Source: Pseudodesulfovibrio alkaliphilus
GTDB taxonomy: Bacteria; Desulfobacterota; Desulfovibrionia; Desulfovibrionales; Desulfovibrionaceae
NCBI RefSeq assembly: GCF_009729555.1
Contig: NZ_WODC01000008.1
Span: 62,001 to 126,000 of the forward strand
DNA: 64,000 nucleotides
Reading direction: 5' to 3'
Part shown: positions 35,831 through 44,174 of the stretch, one piece after another
How the letters are laid out: each line of letters begins with the position of its first letter
Position numbering within the stretch: position 1 is the first letter of the stretch
The notes under the pieces: model-generated
The model's input: only the letters and a program-made list of their open reading frames with translations
What the model was told of the DNA's origin: nothing
Databases searched by the model: none
Program-made: the position numbers and the translations under genes

Positions 35831-36873
35831 TGATTCTCCGGGATGTCGGTCTTGCGCCTGGTCGTGTCCGGCGTGGCCGGGGCGCGGTAGACGTTGCGTT
35901 CGAGGTAGCGCAGATAGGGGGACCATTGCTGTTCGCTGCCGTTCATCTCCCCGTAGGCCTGGTCAATGATGTTCAGCTTGGCGTCCATGTTGTCCGCGAA
36001 GTGGAGCACGAATGCCTCAGGGGTCTTGGGACGCACGGGCGAGCCGAATTCGTGCTCGCCGTGGTGGCTGGTGATCAGGTGCCGCAGGTGCAGTTTGAGC
36101 GGTTCTTCGAGCTGTCGGCTGCGGGCGAGGAAAGGTTCGAGCCTGTCAAGCCCGATCTGGATGTGGCCGAGAAGGCGGCCTTCGTCGGTGTAGTCGTTGG
36201 CCAGTCCGCCGGTCAGCTCCCACGCCTTGCCCAGGTCGTGGAAGACGGCCCCGGCCAGCAGTGTCTGCCGGTCCAGTCCGGGATAGACATCGCACAGGGC
36301 CATGCAGGACCGGGCCACACCCAGGGTGTGTTCGACCAGCCCGCCCACATAGGCATGATGCACAGTCTTGCCCCCGGGGGCGGTCATGAAGCGTTCACGG
36401 ACTTCCCCGCTGCCAAGCACCTTGCGGCAGAACGTGCGCCAGGGTTTATGGCGCATGTGTTCGGTGATCAGGTCTTCGAGTTCTTCCATGAGTCGCGCAG
36501 GCGGCGTGGCGCTGGCGGGCATGAAGTCCGCGTAATCCACCTCGTCGGCTGCCGGATCGAGAATCTCCAGATGATCGACCTTCAGCTGGTTCCGATCGCG
36601 GTAGCTCTCGACAAAGCCGAGGACCCGGGTCATCTGGCCCGGTTCCAGAAGGGGGTATTCCTGGCTCTTGGGGCTCCATATCTTGCCGTCGATCTTGCCA
36701 GTGGCGTCCTGAAATGTCAGACTCCAATAAGGGCCGTTTCTTGATTGCGCCAGGGACGAGGCGGCCAGGACGAACAGGTCGTCCACGCGGATGCCGGGGG
36801 TCAGGTCATTTATATATTGCGACTTTTTGGTCACGTGCCTTGCCATCTGTTTGATGTTGTTGTACCCCGCCAT
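35806..36873 (-). CDS. OB-fold plus HD-domain 3'-5' exonuclease (YhaM-like)
   Basis: 355 residues: an N-terminal OB domain (GPYWSLTFQDATGKIDGKIW near 47-66), a linker, then an HD domain with HHAYVGGLVEHTLGVA, GAVFHDLGKAWEL and HLITSHHGEHEFGSP giving the metal-binding His/Asp set. This order matches YhaM/CBF1-type exoribonucleases. The ATG at 36873 has a weak ribosome site; ATG 36846 is an alternative that removes nine residues. Overlaps tmk. Confidence 0.85.
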   Translation of the reverse strand: MAGYNNIKQMARHVTKKSQYINDLTPGIRVDDLFVLAASSLAQSRNGPYWSLTFQDATGKIDGKIWSPKSQEYPLLEPGQMTRVLGFVESYRDRNQLKVDHLEILDPAADEVDYADFMPASATPPARLMEELEDLITEHMRHKPWRTFCRKVLGSGEVRERFMTAPGGKTVHHAYVGGLVEHTLGVARSCMALCDVYPGLDRQTLLAGAVFHDLGKAWELTGGLANDYTDEGRLLGHIQIGLDRLEPFLARSRQLEEPLKLHLRHLITSHHGEHEFGSPVRPKTPEAFVLHFADNMDAKLNIIDQAYGEMNGSEQQWSPYLRYLERNVYRAPATPDTTRRKTDIPENQCLLPLKA

Positions 36874-37002
36874 CCAGGCCGGAAAGAGGCCGCGGGGCGG
36901 GCGGAAGGGGCGTTGACGAGCCCTTGGTGAGCGGTTGAATCCGCTCCGCTTTATGAACCTGATTTCACTCGAATTGTCAAATCGAGTCAGGATGGAGATT
37001 TC

Positions 37003-37764
37003 ATGAGAATTTTACTTGCCAACGATGACGGCATTCAGGCCGTGGGCCTTCGCTCCCTGTATTTCGCCCTGGTTGAGGCCGGGCATGATGTGCGCGTGGT
37101 TGCGCCGGTCGCAGAGCAGTCGGCCGTGGGTCATGCCGTGACCCTGTCCATGCCTCTTCGGGTCAAGGAGTTTCGTGAAAATGGCTTCAGGGGCCAAGGT
37201 GTGTATGGCACTCCGGTGGATTGCGTCAAGCTGGCCCTGTCCACGCTGCTGGATGCCGCGCCGGATCTCGTGCTTTCGGGCATCAATGCCGGGGCAAACG
37301 TGGGCGTGGACATCCTGTATTCTGGAACGGTGTCCGCCGCCACCGAAGGGGCGCTGATGGAGATTCCCTCCATGGCCGTGTCCGTGGACGACTTTAACCC
37401 CGTGGATCTTTCGGCTCAGGCGAACTATTGCGTCCGGCTGCTGTCCCGCATTCCCTGGGCCGAACTGCCCAAGAAGTGCGTGGTCAATCTCAACTTTCCG
37501 GCCTGTCCCATGGACAAGGCGCACGAACTGGTGGTCTGCCCGCACACCCGTGCCTCCTACCGCGACTGGTACGACACCCGTACCGATCCGCGGGGCAGAT
37601 TCTATTACTGGCTTGATGGGGCGATTCCACCCGAGCGCATCAGTCCCGACCGGGACAGGGCTTTGCTGACACGGGGGCATGTCACTCTGACGCCGCTGCA
37701 TTTCGATTTCACCGATCGTGACGCCATGGACATGCTGGCGCGGAATCTCGCCACCCCCCGTTGA
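37003..37764 (+). CDS. surE: 5'/3'-nucleotidase SurE
   Basis: Metal-dependent phosphatase that removes phosphate from nucleoside monophosphates. The N-terminal ANDDGIQAVGLRSL (metal Asp pair), VVAPVAEQSAVGHAVT and LVLSGINAGANVGVDILYSGTVSAA are diagnostic. 253 residues. The 129-base upstream gap contains two hairpins, GAGCGG/CCGCTC at 36929-36946 and ACTCGA/TCGAGT at 36967-36987. These might regulate surE or end the opposite HD transcript. Confidence 0.95.
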   Translation: MRILLANDDGIQAVGLRSLYFALVEAGHDVRVVAPVAEQSAVGHAVTLSMPLRVKEFRENGFRGQGVYGTPVDCVKLALSTLLDAAPDLVLSGINAGANVGVDILYSGTVSAATEGALMEIPSMAVSVDDFNPVDLSAQANYCVRLLSRIPWAELPKKCVVNLNFPACPMDKAHELVVCPHTRASYRDWYDTRTDPRGRFYYWLDGAIPPERISPDRDRALLTRGHVTLTPLHFDFTDRDAMDMLARNLATPR

Positions 37765-37841
37765 CGAAACGTGTCGGCGAACGTAGAGATTGTGTCATTA
37801 CCCGGAGAGTGATCTTGAACAATACAGAAATAGGAGGAGCC

Positions 37842-38825
37842 ATGGCCACAAAGATAGGTCTCAACGGATTTGGACGGATCGGACGGTACCTGACGCGCCT
37901 GTTGGCTGAGGAGAGCGACCTGGAACTGGTGGCGGTCAATGCCCGCGCCTCCAATGAGGACCTCGCCCATCTGCTCAAGTACGACTCGGTCCACGGCAGA
38001 TATCCGGCCGTTGAACCCGCCGGGAACGGCTTCAAGGTCAATGGCAAGGACGTGATCGTGACCCGCGATGCGCCCGGCGAGTGGAAGTGGGGCGATATGG
38101 GTTGCGACATCGTGGTGGAGTCCACGGGCAAATTCACCGACCGTGCAAGCTGCGAGAAGCATCTGGCCTGCGGAGCGAAGAAGGTGCTCATCAGTGCGCC
38201 CGGCAAGGAGGCCGACGCCACGGTAGTCATGGGCGTCAACGAGGAAACGCTCAAGCCCGAACACAAGATCGTCTCCAACGCCTCCTGCACCACCAACTGC
38301 CTCGCGCCTGCGGCCAAGGTGATCAACGACACCTTTGGCATCAAGCACGGCATCATGACCACGGTCCACTCATACACCATGAGCCAGCGCATCCTCGACG
38401 GTTCGCACAAGGACATGCGCCGCGCCCGCGCCTGCGCCGTAAACATGGTGCCCACCACTACCGGCGCGGCCAAGGCCGTGGGGCTGGTCATTCCCGAACT
38501 CGCGGGTGTCCTCGATGGTATGGCCATCCGTGTGCCCACGCCCAACGTGTCGCTGGTGGACCTTGTCTGCGAGCTCAAGAAGCCCACCACGGCCGAGGAG
38601 GTCAACGCGGCCATCAGGGCGGCAGCCGGCGAATCCATGGGCTATACCGACGAACCGCTGGTGTCCGTGGACTTCATGGGTTCCACCTATGGCGGCGTTG
38701 TGGACTGCGGCCTGACCCGGGTTATGGGCGGCACCCAGCTCAAGCTCATCGTCTGGTACGATAACGAAGCCGGATTCACCAATCAGCTGCTGCGTTTGAC
38801 CAGAAAGGTCTCCGGGATGCTTTAG
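37842..38825 (+). CDS. gap: Glyceraldehyde-3-phosphate dehydrogenase
   Basis: Oxidises glyceraldehyde-3-phosphate with phosphate. GFGRIGR at 9-15 binds the dinucleotide, the catalytic Cys149 is in SNASCTTNC, and the catalytic His is in TTVHSYT. 327 residues. After the second beta strand the sequence is VAVNARASNED, where NAD-specific enzymes have N-D, so cofactor preference may be relaxed toward NADP. Strong ribosome site TAGGAGG. Erythrose-4-phosphate dehydrogenase is a less likely alternative. Confidence 0.93.
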   Translation: MATKIGLNGFGRIGRYLTRLLAEESDLELVAVNARASNEDLAHLLKYDSVHGRYPAVEPAGNGFKVNGKDVIVTRDAPGEWKWGDMGCDIVVESTGKFTDRASCEKHLACGAKKVLISAPGKEADATVVMGVNEETLKPEHKIVSNASCTTNCLAPAAKVINDTFGIKHGIMTTVHSYTMSQRILDGSHKDMRRARACAVNMVPTTTGAAKAVGLVIPELAGVLDGMAIRVPTPNVSLVDLVCELKKPTTAEEVNAAIRAAAGESMGYTDEPLVSVDFMGSTYGGVVDCGLTRVMGGTQLKLIVWYDNEAGFTNQLLRLTRKVSGML

Positions 38826-38848
38826 GCGACAAATCGTGAAGCCACGTT

Positions 38849-38880
38849 GGGCCGCTCCGCATGGGGCGGCCCTTCATTTT
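38849..38880 (+). terminator. Terminator after gap
   Basis: GGGCCGC (38849-38855) pairs with GCGGCCC (38866-38872), followed by TTCATTTT. Distance to the stop codon is 24 bases. Confidence 0.8.
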
Positions 38881-39022
38881 GGTCTTTGGGCGGGTGTTGC
38901 TCGCGGGTAGGCGCGATAATCATTTACATGGCACGGGGTTTTGATTTACCAATCAATGGGAATTATCTAACAATTGTTTGAAATGGCGGCAGACATTCAC
39001 TCGGGTCGAGGAGGCTGCTTTC

Positions 39023-40276
39023 ATGGCTGATGCCGTTGTCCAGTGCCAATCACTGCCTGAAGAGCCGTTGCTTGTGGTCAGGCAGCCCATCTTTGACCGC
39101 GACAAGTCCGTGTGGGGGTACGAGCTGCGGGCCGGCTCGACCCGGCCGGACGGGAGCCCCGCGACCTTGGCCGATATCCTTGACGCCTACAGGGCCACCC
39201 TGGGTCCGGAAGGCGGCACAGCTCTGGTCAGGGACAAGAAAATCCTGTTGAGTATTGCCGCAGAGAACGGGTTCGACGGTTCCTTGGCCGACATCGACTG
39301 CTGCGTGTTCGGCCTGTGCGGGCGGGCAGCGTCGTCGTCCCGGTGCCGGGATCTGGTGGAGGCCCTGCATGAACGGGGCGGCATCGTTGCCCTGGATGTC
39401 GATGCGGACGGGACCGCAGACCCCGAGCTGGTCAGGAAGGCGGACATCGTCAAGGTCAGCCTGTCGGGCAAGACCCCGCCGGAGATCGTCAGGCTGCGGG
39501 CCAGATTCAAGTCCTTTGGTGGCGAGCTGCTGGCCACGGACGTGTCTGGATGGGAGGCTTTCGAGGGAACGCGGGCTCTGGGTTTCCGCTACTTCCAGGG
39601 GCCGTTCTTCGGAGTTCCCCTGTCAGGCGGCGAAGCCGCGCTGGCCGCCACGGCAACAGCCAAGCTGCAATTGCTGCGGGAGCTGGCCAATCCCGAGTGC
39701 GAGATGGACGAGCTTGCGGGAATCATCGCCTCGGACATCACTCTGAGCTATCGCATGCTCAAATACATTAACTCCGCGTCCTTTGGTCTACGCAATAAGA
39801 TCAAGTCCATCCAGCAGGCCGTATCTCTGCTCGGCCTCAACGAAATTCGCCACTGGGCCACGGTGGTGGTCGTGACCGATCTCGACTCCACACCCAAGGG
39901 CGAGGAACTGGCCTACATGGCGCTTCAGCGCGGCCGGTTTCTGAGCAAGCTGGCCGGAACAATCAAGGGATTTCCCCATTCGGCCAGCACCATGTTCATG
40001 CTCGGTCTTTTTTCGTTGCTTGACGCGCTGCTTTCCTATCCCATGGACAAGGCGCTTGAGGGGGTGCCGCTTGACGACGAGATCAAGGCCGCCTTGTGCG
40101 GTACGCTCAACGAGTTTCGCGATTGGTTGCTCATGGTCGAGGCCGTGGAGCTGGGCAACTGGACCGTGGCCAACGAGATATTGAGCCGTTACGGCGCTTG
40201 TTTCACCCAGGCGGCCACCCAGTATATGAAGGCGTCTGCCTGGGCCGCCAGCCAGATTCCCAACATGCGCAAGTAG
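39023..40276 (+). CDS. EAL-like/HDOD domain signalling protein (YuxH type)
   Basis: 417 residues. The N-terminal part (VVRQPIFDRDKSVWGYELRAG) is an EAL-like fold lacking the usual catalytic residues, and the C-terminal HDOD domain (LQLLRELANPECEMDELAGI, SYRMLKYINSASFG, IQQAVSLLGLNEIRHWATV) is a non-enzymatic HD relative. Such proteins are adaptors in motility and stress signalling. ATG 39023 after GAGGAGG is preferred over the longer frame. Upstream, TTGATT-TACC-AATCAA (38941-38956) is a perfect inverted repeat in an AT-rich stretch, a possible operator. Confidence 0.85.
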   Translation: MADAVVQCQSLPEEPLLVVRQPIFDRDKSVWGYELRAGSTRPDGSPATLADILDAYRATLGPEGGTALVRDKKILLSIAAENGFDGSLADIDCCVFGLCGRAASSSRCRDLVEALHERGGIVALDVDADGTADPELVRKADIVKVSLSGKTPPEIVRLRARFKSFGGELLATDVSGWEAFEGTRALGFRYFQGPFFGVPLSGGEAALAATATAKLQLLRELANPECEMDELAGIIASDITLSYRMLKYINSASFGLRNKIKSIQQAVSLLGLNEIRHWATVVVVTDLDSTPKGEELAYMALQRGRFLSKLAGTIKGFPHSASTMFMLGLFSLLDALLSYPMDKALEGVPLDDEIKAALCGTLNEFRDWLLMVEAVELGNWTVANEILSRYGACFTQAATQYMKASAWAASQIPNMRK

Positions 40277-40291
40277 CCAGGTTCTTGACGC

Positions 40292-40328
40292 AAAAAAATG
40301 GCCGGGCTTCATTGGCCCGGCCTTTTTT
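40292..40328. terminator. Bidirectional terminator between the HDOD gene and cimA
   Basis: GGCCGGGC (40300-40307) pairs with GCCCGGCC (40315-40322). Seven A residues precede the stem and six T residues follow it, so it can stop transcripts from both sides. Confidence 0.9.
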
Positions 40329-40368
40329 ATATTCGGCATGGTTCCCCGGCGTCCAGGGCATGGTGTGA

Positions 40369-41976
40369 TTACTCTTTGGCTTCCTTGGCCCGGCGCTTGT
40401 CGTCGCGCAAGAGTTTGTAGTTGATGGAGTCCACCACGGCCTGCCAACTTGCCTCGATGATGTTGTGGGACACGCCCATGGTGGTCCAGCGCTCGTGCCG
40501 GTCGCCGGTTTCGATGAGCACGCGGACGAAGGAGGCGGTACCGCCCGTGTCGCGCACCGCGCCCGAGAGGACGCGGACCTTGAAGTCGAGCAGGCGGATT
40601 TCGCTCAGATTGGGATAGAACCGCTCAAGCCCCTTGCGCAACGCTCGGTCCAGGGCGTTGACCGGACCCATGCCCGTGGCCGCCGTGTGTTCTGCCTGCC
40701 CTTTGACGTTGATGATTACGGTGGCCTCGGTGAAGGGCTCGGCATCTTCCTCGCGTTTGGCGTCCACCACGAAAAAATGGCGGAATGTGAAGTAGTCTGG
40801 TTTCCTGCCCAGCGCCTCAAGGAGCATGAGTTCAAAGGATGCTTCGGCCACCGAATACTCGAAGCCCATGCTTTCTTTGAGCTTGAGTTCCTTGAGCAGG
40901 GCGTCGACAGTGGTGTCTGTCTTGTCCAGGTCGTATCCAAGCTCGCGGGTTTTGAAGAGTATGTTGCTGCGACCGGCCTGATCCGAGAGCAGCACACGCT
41001 GGGAGTTGCCCACCGTCGTGGGGTCTATGTGCTCGTATGTCCTGGAATCCTTGAGAATTGCGCTGACGTGGATGCCTCCCTTGTGGGCAAAGGCCGAGGC
41101 CCCCACAAAGGGCTGGCGCATGAAGGGGCGCAGGTTGGCAGTTTCACTGACAAAGTGGGAGGTGATCAGCAGCCGCCTGAGGTTTTCTGGACCGATGGCC
41201 TGGATGCCCATCTTCAGTTCGAGGTTGGGGATGATGGAGCAGAGGTTGGCGTTGCCGCACCGCTCGCCGTACCCGTTGATGGTGCCTTGAACCTGGGTTG
41301 CGCCCAGGCGCACGGCCTCAAGGGAGTTGGCCACGGCCAGTTCCGAGTCGTTGTGGGCGTGGATGCCGATCTCGGCGTCGGGCAGGGCGGTCATGACTGC
41401 CTTGACGGTCTCGGACAGCTCGGAGGTCAGGGTGCCGCCATTGGTGTCGCAGAGGATGAGTCGGGCGGCTCCGGCTTCGCTGGCGGTCCTGATGGCCAGC
41501 AGGGCGTATTCGGGATTGTGTTTGAAGCCGTCGAAGAAGTGCTCGGCGTCGAAAATGACCTCGTCAACCCGGGAGGCCAGATAGGCGACGCTGTTGCGGA
41601 TGAGTTCGAGATTGCGCTCCAGGCTGACGCCGAGCGCCTTGGTGGCGTGCATATCCCAGGTCTTGCCGAAGATGGTTATCACCGGGGTCTCGGCGGCCAG
41701 CAGGGCGGCCAGATTCGGGTCGTTTTCCGGGGTGGTGCGGTTGAGGTGGGTGGAGCCGAAGGCAACCAGCCGCGCATTGGCAAAGGTGTGGCTTTTGACG
41801 GTGTCGAAGAAGCTGGCGTCCGTGGGGTTGGAGCCAGGCCAGCCAGCCTCAATGTAGTGGATGCCCAATTCGTCGAGCTTTCGAGCGATGCGCAATTTGT
41901 CCTGGGCCGTCAGGTTGAGTTCTTCGGCTTGGGCACCGTCCCGCAGTGTGGTATCGTATATGGTGACGTGTCTCAT
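40369..41976 (-). CDS. cimA: (R)-citramalate synthase
   Basis: Condenses pyruvate and acetyl-CoA to citramalate, giving 2-oxobutyrate for isoleucine without threonine deaminase. 535 residues: HMGL-like TIM barrel (YDTTLRDGAQAEE at 7-19, GIHAHNDSELAVANSL, and INGYGERCGNANL), an internal linker (FAHKGGIHVSAI), and a LeuA-type dimer/regulatory domain at the C-terminus (LDFKVRVLSGAVRDTGGTA). The barrel start TTLRDGAQ and the total length match the CimA group rather than LeuA. Overlaps lysC by four bases; its product feeds the ilvBNC enzymes encoded near 12-15 kb. Confidence 0.92.
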   Translation of the reverse strand: MRHVTIYDTTLRDGAQAEELNLTAQDKLRIARKLDELGIHYIEAGWPGSNPTDASFFDTVKSHTFANARLVAFGSTHLNRTTPENDPNLAALLAAETPVITIFGKTWDMHATKALGVSLERNLELIRNSVAYLASRVDEVIFDAEHFFDGFKHNPEYALLAIRTASEAGAARLILCDTNGGTLTSELSETVKAVMTALPDAEIGIHAHNDSELAVANSLEAVRLGATQVQGTINGYGERCGNANLCSIIPNLELKMGIQAIGPENLRRLLITSHFVSETANLRPFMRQPFVGASAFAHKGGIHVSAILKDSRTYEHIDPTTVGNSQRVLLSDQAGRSNILFKTRELGYDLDKTDTTVDALLKELKLKESMGFEYSVAEASFELMLLEALGRKPDYFTFRHFFVVDAKREEDAEPFTEATVIINVKGQAEHTAATGMGPVNALDRALRKGLERFYPNLSEIRLLDFKVRVLSGAVRDTGGTASFVRVLIETGDRHERWTTMGVSHNIIEASWQAVVDSINYKLLRDDKRRAKEAKE

Positions 41977-43205
41977 GCGTTCCCTAATGGGCCGTTTTCG
42001 AGCTCAAAGGCTTTGTGGAGCGTACGCACGGCCAGTTCCGTGTATTTGTCGTCGATCAGGCAGGTGATCTTGATCTCCGAGGTGCTGATCATCAATATGT
42101 TGATATTCTCATCGGCAAGCGCCCGGAAGGCCCGTGAGGCCACGCCGGAATGGTTGCGCATGCCGACGCCGATAATGGATACCTTGGAGACGTTGAGATT
42201 GCTGTCGATGGCGTCGAAGCCGATTTCATAGCGCAGGGCGTCCAGGGTCTTGAGGGTCTGGTCCACATCGGCTCGGGGCACGGTGAAGGTCATGTCGGTC
42301 TTGCCGTTCTTGCTCGGGTTCTGGACGATCATGTCAACCAGGATGCGCTGGTTCGCCAGGGGGGTGAATATCTGGGCGGAGACGCCGGGCTTGTCCTCAA
42401 GGTTGATCAGGGTGATCCGTGCCTGGTCCTTGTCATATGCAATACCTGAGACGAGAGCGGCTTCCATGGTGGGGTCCTCCTTGGTGACTACTGTGCCCGG
42501 CTCGTCGGAAAAAGTGGAGCGGACATGGACTGTTACGTTGTATTTCTTGGCAAATTCCACGGACCTGATCTGGAGTACCTTGGCACCCATGCTCGCCATT
42601 TCCAGCATCTCGTCATAGGTGATTCTGTCGAGCTTTCGCGCATCGCTGCACATATTGGGGTCAGTGGTGAAAACACCGGGCACGTCGGTGAAAATCTCGC
42701 AGATGTCGGCCTTTACCGCTGCGGCCAGGGCCACGGCAGAGGTGTCGGAACCGCCTCGGCCCAGGGTGGTGATCCGCAGGTCGTCGTCGCAGCCCTGGAA
42801 ACCGGCCATGACCAGGATGTCGTATTCATTGAGCATCTCCTTGATCCGGGTTTCGTCGATGTCTACGATTCTGGCCTTTCCGTAGGCACAGTCCGTCTTG
42901 ATGGGGGCCTGGAATCCGAGCACCGAGCGGCAGGCGACACCCTGTTGCTTGAGGAGCATGGTAAAGAGTGCACAGGAAATTTGCTCGCCTGTGGAAACCA
43001 GCGAATCCGCTTCAGCCGGGTCCGGGTTGTCTGACCATTCCCTGGCCAGGGCCAGGAGCCGGTTGGTTTCTCCGGACATGGCCGAAAGGACGACGATGAC
43101 CTTGTTGCCCTCGCGGTATGGGCGCAGCACCTTTTGCATGACCTGGCGTTGGCATTCGAGGTTGCGAACCGATGTTCCACCGAATTTTTGTACGACGATG
43201 TTCAT
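41973..43205 (-). CDS. lysC: Aspartate kinase
   Basis: Phosphorylates aspartate at the entry to lysine, threonine and methionine synthesis. KFGGTSVRN at 7-15, TTLGRGGSDTSAVALA and FTDVPGVFTTDP bind nucleotide and substrate. Two C-terminal ACT domains (ARITLINLEDKPGVSAQIF and VSIIGVGMRNHSGVASRAF) give feedback control. 410 residues, monofunctional type. Overlaps tsaE and cimA by four bases on each side. Confidence 0.95.
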   Translation of the reverse strand: MNIVVQKFGGTSVRNLECQRQVMQKVLRPYREGNKVIVVLSAMSGETNRLLALAREWSDNPDPAEADSLVSTGEQISCALFTMLLKQQGVACRSVLGFQAPIKTDCAYGKARIVDIDETRIKEMLNEYDILVMAGFQGCDDDLRITTLGRGGSDTSAVALAAAVKADICEIFTDVPGVFTTDPNMCSDARKLDRITYDEMLEMASMGAKVLQIRSVEFAKKYNVTVHVRSTFSDEPGTVVTKEDPTMEAALVSGIAYDKDQARITLINLEDKPGVSAQIFTPLANQRILVDMIVQNPSKNGKTDMTFTVPRADVDQTLKTLDALRYEIGFDAIDSNLNVSKVSIIGVGMRNHSGVASRAFRALADENINILMISTSEIKITCLIDDKYTELAVRTLHKAFELENGPLGNA

Positions 43206-43711
43206 TGGAGCCCTGTGGGATTGTTTGAAATGTGATCAAGTTCGTGGGCCAGGGAGCCGAGCATCTCCCGGGCGGTCCTTCCCCGAGTACGTATGATGAG
43301 GCCGCGCCCTGCGCTGGTGGGGAACCACGACAGCTCCAGCGCCTCATCGGGCCAGAGCTTCCGGTCGAGAAACTGGGCCCATTCGATCACCACCAGCATG
43401 GTCCGGTCTTCAAGCAGTTCCAGCAGCGCGTCGTCCGGGCCCATGCCTTCCAGCCTGTAGAGGTCGCAGTGGGCCACAGGCGGAGTCGTGGGGTAGAGGT
43501 TGCATATGTTGAAACTCGGGCTGGAAACCTCGGCCTGGTCCGAACCGGGCAGGGAGCCGACCAGTCCTCTGACCAGGGTGGTTTTTCCCGCTCCGAGATC
43601 GCCTTGCAGAAGCAGGGCGGGGGGGAGCGACTCCCTGGTCAGGGCTTTGGCCAGTGCGCGGCCGAGGGCGAGGGTGGCCGCCGCATCGGCAAGGCGAAGT
43701 TCCCGGTCCAT
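43202..43711 (-). CDS. tsaE: tRNA threonylcarbamoyladenosine biosynthesis ATPase TsaE
   Basis: ATPase that drives the TsaB-TsaD complex making t6A37 of tRNA. LLQGDLGAGKTTLVRGL is the P-loop, followed by SSPSFNICNLYP and the VIEWAQFLD motif. 169 residues. ATG 43711 is chosen since residues before it do not fit the family. Sits first in the tsaE-lysC-cimA coupled run. Confidence 0.93.
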   Translation of the reverse strand: MDRELRLADAAATLALGRALAKALTRESLPPALLLQGDLGAGKTTLVRGLVGSLPGSDQAEVSSPSFNICNLYPTTPPVAHCDLYRLEGMGPDDALLELLEDRTMLVVIEWAQFLDRKLWPDEALELSWFPTSAGRGLIIRTRGRTAREMLGSLAHELDHISNNPTGLQ

Positions 43712-43721
43712 TGCCGTAGTG

Positions 43722-44174
43722 CTAGCCCTGAAGCAGGGTCTTGAGCACGTCCTCCTTGCCCACCACTCCCACCAGACGGCCATCTTCAATGACCGGCAGA
43801 GTGTAGAGTTTCTTGTTGGCCATCATGGTGGCAATGTCGTCGATGCCGGTTTCCGGCGTGACGGAAACAGGGCTTGAACTCATGGCATCGCCCACTTTAA
43901 TGGCTGAAATTTTGGTGATTTCCCGCTCCAGTTCATCATGGGAAGAGAGCGGAAACACGCCGTCCAGCAGGGTGAAGAAGGACGGCAGCGTGATTTTCTT
44001 CTGCTGGGCCACGAGATCGGCCTGACAGAGTACGCCCACGACCCGGCCGTGCTCGTCGATCACTGGCGCACCGTTGATCTTGTTCTCTATCAGCAGGCGG
44101 GCGGCGGAGGAGATGTCCGTGTCTGGGGTCAGGGTGATGCACTCTTTGGTCATGATGTCCTTGGCTTTCAGCAC
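43722..44174 (-). CDS. CBS-domain pair protein
   Basis: 150 residues comprising two CBS motifs (AKDIMTKECITLTPDTDISS...GVLCQADLV and VGDAMSSSPVSVTPETGIDD...GVVGKEDVL) and nothing else. These pairs bind adenosyl ligands and modulate partner proteins. Its start overlaps the end of nnrDE by seven bases and it precedes tsaE by ten, so it belongs to this operon. The partner is unknown. Confidence 0.88.
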   Translation of the reverse strand: MLKAKDIMTKECITLTPDTDISSAARLLIENKINGAPVIDEHGRVVGVLCQADLVAQQKKITLPSFFTLLDGVFPLSSHDELEREITKISAIKVGDAMSSSPVSVTPETGIDDIATMMANKKLYTLPVIEDGRLVGVVGKEDVLKTLLQG

